64,000 nt of DNA from positions 2,232,001 to 2,296,000 of the forward strand of contig NZ_CP060496.1 of NCBI RefSeq assembly GCF_014400405.1. Reading direction: 5' to 3'. Each line of letters starts with the position of its first letter. Position 1 is the stretch's first letter. Shown here one piece after another: positions 58,511 through 64,000 of the stretch. Source of the stretch: Brachybacterium sp. Z12. Its GTDB lineage: Bacteria > Actinomycetota > Actinomycetes > Actinomycetales > Dermabacteraceae. The position numbers were made by a program, and so were the translations under genes. The notes beneath the pieces were generated by a model, which did not search any database, was not told the origin of the DNA, and was given only the letters and a program-made list of their open reading frames with translations.

Positions 58511-59197
58511 TCAGGATCCGCCCCCGGCGCGGTATCCGACGCCGCGCACGGTCACCACGATCGCGGGATTCTCCGGATCGTGCTCGATCTTGGACCGCAG
58601 TCGCTGGACATGGACGTTGACCAGGCGGGTGTCGGCGCTGTGGCGGTATCCCCACACGTCGCGGAGCAGCACATCGCGGGTGAACACCTGCCAGGGCTTG
58701 CGGGCGAGCTGGGTGAGCAGGTCGAACTCGAGCGGGGTCAGCGAGATCAGCTCCTCGCCGCGGCGCACCTCGTGGCCGTCCACGTCGATGGTGAGGTCGC
58801 CGATCGTGAGCTTCTCGGTGGTGGGCTCCTCGACTCGGCGCACACGGGCCTTGATGCGCGCCACCAGCTCCTCGGGTTCGAAGGGCTTGGTGAGGTAGTC
58901 GTCGGCCCCGGCCTCGAGACCCTCGACCACATCGGCGGTGTCGGTGCGGGCCGTGAGCATGATGATCGGCACCCCGGACTCGCGGCGCAGCCGGCGGCAC
59001 ACCTCGATCCCGTCCATCCCGGGCAGCATGAGGTCGAGCAGGACCAGGTCGGGTCGCAGGCGCGGGAACGTCTCGAGCGCCGAAGCGCCGTCGGGCGAAG
59101 TGGCGACCTCGTAGCCCTTGCCGCGCAGAACGATGCCGACCATCTCGGCGATCGCCTGATCGTCATCGACCACGAGGATCCGTGAAGGCGTCGTCAT
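58511..59197 (-). CDS. mtrA: MtrA response regulator
   Basis: About 228 aa OmpR/PhoB family. Receiver: VVDDDQAIAEM, phospho-Asp in LVLLDLMLPGMDGIEV, T in MLTARTDTADVVEG and K in YLTKPFEPEELVARIKAR. Winged helix: LTPLEFDLLTQLARKPWQVFTRDVLLRDVWGYRHSADTRLVNVHVQRLRSKIE. Start chosen at ATG 59197 (MTTPSRILVVDDD); ATG 59206 is in frame nine bases upstream. Conserved, usually essential, and leads the mtrAB-lpqB operon. Confidence 0.96.
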   Translation of the reverse strand: MTTPSRILVVDDDQAIAEMVGIVLRGKGYEVATSPDGASALETFPRLRPDLVLLDLMLPGMDGIEVCRRLRRESGVPIIMLTARTDTADVVEGLEAGADDYLTKPFEPEELVARIKARVRRVEEPTTEKLTIGDLTIDVDGHEVRRGEELISLTPLEFDLLTQLARKPWQVFTRDVLLRDVWGYRHSADTRLVNVHVQRLRSKIEHDPENPAIVVTVRGVGYRAGGGS

Positions 59198-59396
59198 GTA
59201 GGTCATTGTGCCACCGCCGGAGGGACGTACCTGGGAGGTGAGCCCGCAAGGGGTGTCCGGAAGACGCGAGGTCTTCGACGTTCGTCGGATCGGCTGCGGC
59301 CTCCGCACTCCGTAGGGTCGACCCAGGAGATCCGCTCCCGGCCGTTCCGCGGCCGCAGCGACCGGAACTCAGCCGTCACGATCAGCAGGAGGACCG

Positions 59397-60530
59397 ATGA
59401 GCACGCAGTGGACCGCCCCCGGGACGAGCGGCGGCAACGAGCCTTCCCCGTCACCGACCTCCGACGGCGGCCCCTTCGCGACGGAGCCCGCTGGCGGCAG
59501 GCCTGCCCCTCAGGGCGGCCCCCGGCGTGAGCTGGTGCAGTCGATGCCGCTGTTCCCGCTGCGTCCTCTGGGCGTCGGCGAGATCCTCGGCGCGGCGGTG
59601 CGCATCTACCGTCTGCGCGCGAAGTCAGTGCTCGGGGTCGCCGCTGCCGTCTACGGCGTCGCCTTCGTGATCATGACCTTCGCGACCGGCGCCAGCATGG
59701 TCCCGATGATCGGTGACATGCAGGCCACGCTCGAGGATCCCGACGCCGTGCCCACCGGCATGAGCAACGTGCGCGACGGCGTGCTGATGGTCGTCTCCAG
59801 CGTGGTGACCATGATCATCACGATGCTGTCCGCGTCCCTCGTGACCGTGGCCCTGACCCGGGTTGCGATGGGAGAGGCTGTGGGCTCCCATGTCACCACC
59901 GCCGAGATGTGGGCCACCATGCGGCGCAAGGGTCTGCCCGCAGTCGGCGTGAGCCTGCTGATCGGGCTGCTCACCACAGTGATCTTCGTGGTGCTGTTCG
60001 GGGTGGGGATGCTGCCGCTGATCCTGCTCGAGGAAGCGACCGTCCTGACCGTGGTGCCGATGGTGCTGGGCCTGGTCGCCGCAGTGCTGTGCATGCTGTG
60101 GCTCTGGGCCCGCACCGTGCTCGCCGTCCCCGCCCTCGTCCTGGAAGATGTCGGGATCCTCGGCGCGCTCCGCCGGAGCTTCGCGATGACGCGCGGTCGC
60201 CGGTTGTGGAGGGTCCTGGGCACCGCACTGCTGCTGTACCTGCTCTATTCGTTCACGGCACAGGTGATCGCCGGGATGTTCACCATGGTCGCCTTCGTGC
60301 TCTACATGGTCGTGCTGCTGGTCACCTCCTTCGAGGGGATGCTCCTGGGCATGATCGTGCTCACCGTGATCACGATGCTCGGCAGCTACGCCGCGACCTT
60401 CCTGCTCGCGCCTTTCCTCTCTGCCGGATTCGTGGCCGTCTACGCGGACAACCGGATGCGCCATGACGCCTGGGACATCGAGCTGACCCGCCGTGCCCGC
60501 GAGGCCTGGGACGGGGCGGAGGCCCGGTGA
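59397..60530 (+). CDS. Polytopic membrane protein (DUF7847/GDPD-membrane-domain-like)
   Basis: About 377 aa. A disordered 50-residue N-terminus, then LFPLRPLGVGEILGAAVRIYRLRAKSVLG, a landmark of this family, and six hydrophobic helices: GVAAAVYGVAFVIMTF, MVVSSVVTMIITMLSASL, GVSLLIGLLTTVIFVVLFGVGML, MVLGLVAAVLCMLWLWAR, VLGTALLLYLLYSFTAQVIAGMF, MLLGMIVLTVITMLGSYA. C-terminal ADNRMRHDAWDIEL. GGAGG before ATG. First gene of the operon with DUF4129, DUF4350, MoxR and DUF58. Confidence 0.85.
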   Translation: MSTQWTAPGTSGGNEPSPSPTSDGGPFATEPAGGRPAPQGGPRRELVQSMPLFPLRPLGVGEILGAAVRIYRLRAKSVLGVAAAVYGVAFVIMTFATGASMVPMIGDMQATLEDPDAVPTGMSNVRDGVLMVVSSVVTMIITMLSASLVTVALTRVAMGEAVGSHVTTAEMWATMRRKGLPAVGVSLLIGLLTTVIFVVLFGVGMLPLILLEEATVLTVVPMVLGLVAAVLCMLWLWARTVLAVPALVLEDVGILGALRRSFAMTRGRRLWRVLGTALLLYLLYSFTAQVIAGMFTMVAFVLYMVVLLVTSFEGMLLGMIVLTVITMLGSYAATFLLAPFLSAGFVAVYADNRMRHDAWDIELTRRAREAWDGAEAR

Positions 60531-61195
60531 GACCCGCCGCTCCCCCGCCTCTGGATCCCGACGAGGCCCGCTCCCGCATCCTCGAGGAGCTGTCGAAGCC
60601 GGAGTACGACGACTCCCCGGCTTCATCAACTGGCTGCTCGGTACGCTCGAGGCCTGGCTGATGTCGGTCCTCGACGGCATCGACGGCTCCTCCGCCACCC
60701 AGGCCGGGATCGCGGTGCTGGTCGTGGTCGCCCTGATCACCGCGGCGTTCCTGGTGCTGCGCCGCACCGGGATGATCCGGCGCGGGCACTCTCGCGGTCA
60801 CGGCCGAGCTCGACGCCGAACCGGTGCTCAGCGGTGCCCAGCTGCGGGATTCGGCGCGGGAGGCGATCAGCGCGGGCCGCACCGACGACGGCGTCGTGCT
60901 GGCGCTGCGGGCGCTGGTGCGTGATCTGGAGGAGCGAACCCTGCTGGACGTGACCGCCGGGATGACGGCGCACGAGGCCGCCGCCCTCGCCGCCGTGCCC
61001 TTCCCGGAGCTGCGCGGTCGCCTGCAGCGAGGCGCCGTCGCCTTCGACACCGCCGCCTACTCCCACCGCCCAGCCTCCGCCAAACATGCGGACGACCTGC
61101 TGCGACTGGCGGAGTACATCGCCGAATCCGCCCCCGACCTCTCAGGGGTCGAGCACGAGTCCGCTCGTGAAGCGCCGGCGGGAGCCGAGGCATGA
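60527..61195 (+). CDS. DUF4129 domain protein, two frame breaks
   Basis: About 222 aa. GTG 60527 overlaps the previous stop (GTGA). N-terminal PPLDPDEARSRILEELSKPEYDD, break at the C4 run 60615-60618, then GFINWLLGTLEAWLMSVLDG and the helix AGIAVLVVVALITAAFLVL, a second break near 60783, and the DUF4129 core AREAISAGRTDDGVVLALRALVRDLEERTLLD-like. The family often adjoins transglutaminase or MoxR clusters; function unknown. ATG of the next gene overlaps its stop. Confidence 0.82.
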
Positions 61196-62403
61196 GCCTC
61201 GGGACCGCCCCCGCCCCGTCGGCCCCCACCGCCGGGCCGCCCCAGGCCGGCGGCCGTGCCGCGGAGCCCCGCTCGGGCCGCCGGCACTGGTTCACCGTCG
61301 TTCTCGTGCTCGCCATGCTCGCAGCTGTCCTCGCCTCGGTCGCCCGCGGCTACTACCGCGACGGTCCGCTCGAGCCCGACGCCCCCACCGCTCAGGGATC
61401 GAAGGCAGTGGTCCAGGTGCTCGAGGACCTCGGGGTCGATGTGGACGTCGACCGGCACACGGCCGACGCCGTCGAGGCCCTGCACAGCGGACGCACCGTC
61501 CTGGTCACCGCGCCGGGCAGCCTCGGCGCCGAACAGATCATCGCCCTCGCCGACGCGCAGGAGGAGGCCGGCGGGCGTCTGGTGCTCGTCCAGCCCGACC
61601 TCGTGACCCTCTCCTACCTCTCCCCGCAGATCTCCCCGCCGGCGCCCCTGCACACCGGCGGCCAGGTCGAGGCTGGCCCGGACTGCGGCGACCTCTCGCA
61701 GGGCGCCGGCGTGCTCGAGCTCCCCACTGCCGAGGATGGGATCCGCGGCGCCGCCTCCCTATACCGCGTGGGCGATGCAGGCAGCAGCTGCTTCAGCACC
61801 GAAGAGGGTGCCCTCGTCGCCGAGCACGACGGGGTGCTCGTGCTGGGCAGCGCGGATCTGCTGACCAACGACGGTGTGGGCCGCGCGGACAACTCCGCTC
61901 TCGTGCTGGGCAGCCTCGGGGCCGACGGCGAGCTGAGCTGGTACGCCCCCTCGGCGACCGACCCGATGAGCTCGACCTCGCAGACCCTGCTGGGCTACCT
62001 GCCGGACTGGGCGGGACCGCTCCTGCTGTGGCTCCTGCTGGTGGCGGCCGTCGCCCTGGTGGCGCTCGGCAGGCGCTTCGGGCCGGTGGTGGTCGAGCCG
62101 CTGCCGGTCACCGTCCGCCCGCAGGAGCTGGTGCTGGGCCGCGCCCGTCTGCTGCAGCGCTCCAACTCGCGCGACGCCGCCGCACGTGCACTGCGCTCGG
62201 CGACCTCGACCCGCCTCGCGGATCGATTCGGCCTGCGCCACGAATCCGCCCTCGACGGTCTGCTCGCAGCGCTCGCCCCGCATGTGGACCGCACTCCCGA
62301 GCAGCTGCGCATGCTGCTCGGCCCCACCCCCGTCACCAGCGACCAGGGCCTCGTGCGCCTCGCGCACGACCTCGACCGTCTCGAGAAGGAGATCGACCGA
62401 TGA
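61192..62403 (+). CDS. DUF4350 domain protein
   Basis: About 403 aa. Disordered N-terminus, helix WFTVVLVLAMLAAVLASVARG, a long extracytoplasmic domain (QGSKAVVQVLEDLGVDVDV, then ADNSALVLGSLG), helix WAGPLLLWLLLVAAVALVALG, and a cytosolic part starting RRFGPVVVEPLPV, the family landmark. Two Cys (DCGDL and SSCFS) may be bridged outside. Genes are chained by overlaps in this cluster. Intact. Confidence 0.87.
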   Translation: MSLGTAPAPSAPTAGPPQAGGRAAEPRSGRRHWFTVVLVLAMLAAVLASVARGYYRDGPLEPDAPTAQGSKAVVQVLEDLGVDVDVDRHTADAVEALHSGRTVLVTAPGSLGAEQIIALADAQEEAGGRLVLVQPDLVTLSYLSPQISPPAPLHTGGQVEAGPDCGDLSQGAGVLELPTAEDGIRGAASLYRVGDAGSSCFSTEEGALVAEHDGVLVLGSADLLTNDGVGRADNSALVLGSLGADGELSWYAPSATDPMSSTSQTLLGYLPDWAGPLLLWLLLVAAVALVALGRRFGPVVVEPLPVTVRPQELVLGRARLLQRSNSRDAAARALRSATSTRLADRFGLRHESALDGLLAALAPHVDRTPEQLRMLLGPTPVTSDQGLVRLAHDLDRLEKEIDR

Positions 62404-63428
62404 CCGACACCACCCCGGGTGCTGCCCCGCACCCCCAGCCGGCCGGAGCGCCTACGACGCCCGACGGCGCCGACGTGGACTTGGACACCCGTGCCCAGCT
62501 CCAGCAGCTCTCCGCCGAGATCCACAAGGGCGTGGTGGGCCAGGACGCGGCTGTGACCAGCCTGGTCGTGGCACTCCTCTGCCGCGGTCACGTTCTGCTG
62601 GAGGGTGTGCCGGGCGTGGCCAAGACGCTGCTGGTGCGCTCCCTGGCCGCAGCGCTCGACGTGCGGATGCGCCGCGTGCAGTTCACCCCGGACATGATGC
62701 CCGGTGACATCACCGGCTCCCTCATCTACGACAACGCCACCAGCGACCTCGTCTTCCGTGAAGGGCCGGTGTTCACCAACCTGCTGCTCGCCGACGAGAT
62801 CAACCGCACGCCCCCGAAGACGCAGTCCGCCCTGCTCGAGGCGATGGAGGAGCGGCAGGTCACCGTCGACGGGGCGAGCCGTCCGCTGCCCGATCCTTTC
62901 CTGGTGATCGCCACCCAGAACCCGATCGAGTTCGACGGCACCTACACCCTGCCCGAGGCCCAGCTGGACCGCTTCCTGCTCAAGGCCGTGATGCCGTTGC
63001 CGGAGCGGGAGGTCGAGGTCGATGTGCTGCGCCGTCATGCCGATGGGTTCGACACCACCGACCTCGCGGCGATGGGGCTGCGTGCCGTGGTCGACATCCC
63101 CTCGCTGCACCGCGCTCAGCAGGATGTCGGCGCCGTGGTGGCAGAGGATCCAGTCGTGCAGTACATCGTCGATGTGTGCCGTGCGACGCGCCGTTCGCCG
63201 AGCCTGGCCCTGGGCGTCTCGCCCCGTGGCGCGATCGCGCTGCTGCGCACCTCGCGCGCCTGGGCCTACCTCTCCGGACGCGACTTCATCACCCCCGATG
63301 ACGTCAAGACCATGGCACCGTCCACCCTGTCCCACCGGGTGCGGCTGACCACCGAGGCCGAGCTCGAGGGCACCCAGGTCGAGGCCGTCCTCGCCGCGAC
63401 TCTCGCCTCCGTCCCGGTCCCCCGCTGA
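62400..63428 (+). CDS. MoxR-family AAA+ ATPase
   Basis: About 342 aa. VGQDAAVTSLVVALLCRGHVLLEGVPGVAKTLLVRSLA (Walker A GVPGVAKT), RRVQFTPDMMPGDITGS, LLADEINRTPPKTQSALLEAMEERQVT (Walker B), ATQNPIEFDGTYTLPEAQLDRF (sensor 1 and Arg finger zone). MoxR ATPases act as chaperones with partner DUF58/VWA proteins. Adjoins DUF58 11 bp downstream. Confidence 0.95.
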   Translation: MTDTTPGAAPHPQPAGAPTTPDGADVDLDTRAQLQQLSAEIHKGVVGQDAAVTSLVVALLCRGHVLLEGVPGVAKTLLVRSLAAALDVRMRRVQFTPDMMPGDITGSLIYDNATSDLVFREGPVFTNLLLADEINRTPPKTQSALLEAMEERQVTVDGASRPLPDPFLVIATQNPIEFDGTYTLPEAQLDRFLLKAVMPLPEREVEVDVLRRHADGFDTTDLAAMGLRAVVDIPSLHRAQQDVGAVVAEDPVVQYIVDVCRATRRSPSLALGVSPRGAIALLRTSRAWAYLSGRDFITPDDVKTMAPSTLSHRVRLTTEAELEGTQVEAVLAATLASVPVPR

Positions 63429-63439
63429 GGCGACCGTCG

Positions 63440-64000
63440 ATGAGGATCTCTCTGACCCCCGCGCGGCCCTGGTCGCGCTGCTCGCGCTGCCCGTGATCGT
63501 GCTCTGGCCCCACTGGTGGGTGCTGCTGATCCTGGTGGCGCTGTGGGCGCTGGTGGTCCTCGCCGACGCGCTGAGGGCCACCGACCCGCGCCGGATCCGG
63601 GTGCAGCGCCAGGCGCCGACGCAGGTGCGGCTGGGCAACACCGTGGGCGGCCGGCTGCTGCTGACCAACCCGACCTCCCGTGCCGCAGCGCTCGAGGTGC
63701 GTGACGCCTGGAACCCCACCGCGGGCCTCGAGTCGCAGCGCTCCTCGCTCGATGTCCCGGCGCAGGAGCGCCGCGCGGTCCCGCAGTCGTTCACCCCGAC
63801 CCGGCGCGGCGAGCACCGCTCCCGTGCCCTGCTGATCAGCTCACGCGGTCCGCTGGGCCTGGCCCGGCGCACCACCACGGTGGACGCCCCGGGCCGTCTG
63901 CTGGCTCTGCACCCCTTCGGTTCCCGACGCCACCTGCCCTCCCGGGTGCAGCGGTTGCGGGAGATCGAGGGCCTGGCGGCGATCCACCAGCGCGGCCAGG
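63440..64000 (+). CDS. DUF58 domain protein, partial, one frame break
   Basis: Cut by the window end, about 187 residues. MRISLTPR then, across one length error in the C5 run 63456-63460, AALVALLALPVIVLWPHWWVLLILVALWALVVLAD (two helices), RIRVQRQAPTQVRLGNTVGGRLLLTNPTSR (beta-rich), and FTPTRRGEHRSRALLISSRGPLGLARR. The DUF58 motif proper lies beyond the end. Partner of the MoxR protein just upstream. Confidence 0.88.

Overview
The window is very GC-rich and densely coded. Its gene content fits a Gram-positive actinobacterium of the order Micrococcales; the overall set suggests Dermabacteraceae (Brachybacterium-like), which is inference from recall and not a database result. Several blocks match the conserved order known from Mycobacterium and relatives: ssrA-smpB-(M23 peptidase)-ftsX-ftsE-prfB (20.6-27.0 kb), whiB facing a PdtaS-type kinase (41.5-43.3 kb), LysM protein - Rv3235-like - secA - hpf - comF - lpqB - mtrB - mtrA (47.5-59.2 kb), and DUF4129-DUF4350-MoxR-DUF58 (60.5-64 kb).

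Layout. 1-3.2 kb: end of pncB, a DEAD/DEAH helicase and a DUF3039 protein. 3.3-9.1 kb: a probable muropeptide (MurNAc) salvage locus with a MurR/RpiR regulator, a beta-lactamase-fold serine hydrolase, a NamZ-type DUF1343 muramidase and two oligopeptide-ABC ATPases. A junction in this locus joins the end of namZ to the second half of a permease gene. 9.4-17.9 kb: malic enzyme, secreted lysozyme-like protein, HrpA helicase, a two-gene hypothetical unit and an APH-fold kinase. 18.1-21.2 kb: GH3 glycosidase, an unusual nested repeat array, and tmRNA. 21.2-28.3 kb: smpB, cell-division ABC (FtsEX) with its M23 partner, RF2, glycerate kinase. 28.3-33.1 kb: a Tad/Flp pilus operon, whose CpaE-like and RcpC/CpaB-like partners sit 11 kb away at 44.4-46.3 kb. 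33.2-41.1 kb: YihY-type membrane protein, SRAP protein, a two-component system followed by an ABC exporter, and a small membrane protein. 41.5-64 kb: the conserved housekeeping blocks named above.

Functional themes are envelope remodelling (NamZ, lysozyme-like protein, FtsEX-M23, MtrAB, MoxR cluster), ribosome rescue and hibernation (tmRNA/SmpB, HPF, RF2), protein export (SecA) and surface appendages (Tad).

Important caveat: at least 30 reading-frame breaks occur in about 20 genes, including secA, ftsX and malic enzyme. Most are one base in a G or C run of four or more. This points to length errors in homopolymers in the assembly rather than to biological decay. I therefore annotate those genes as single CDSs across the breaks and give the break positions. 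Most of the long antisense reading frames are shadows of biased codon use and were left out.
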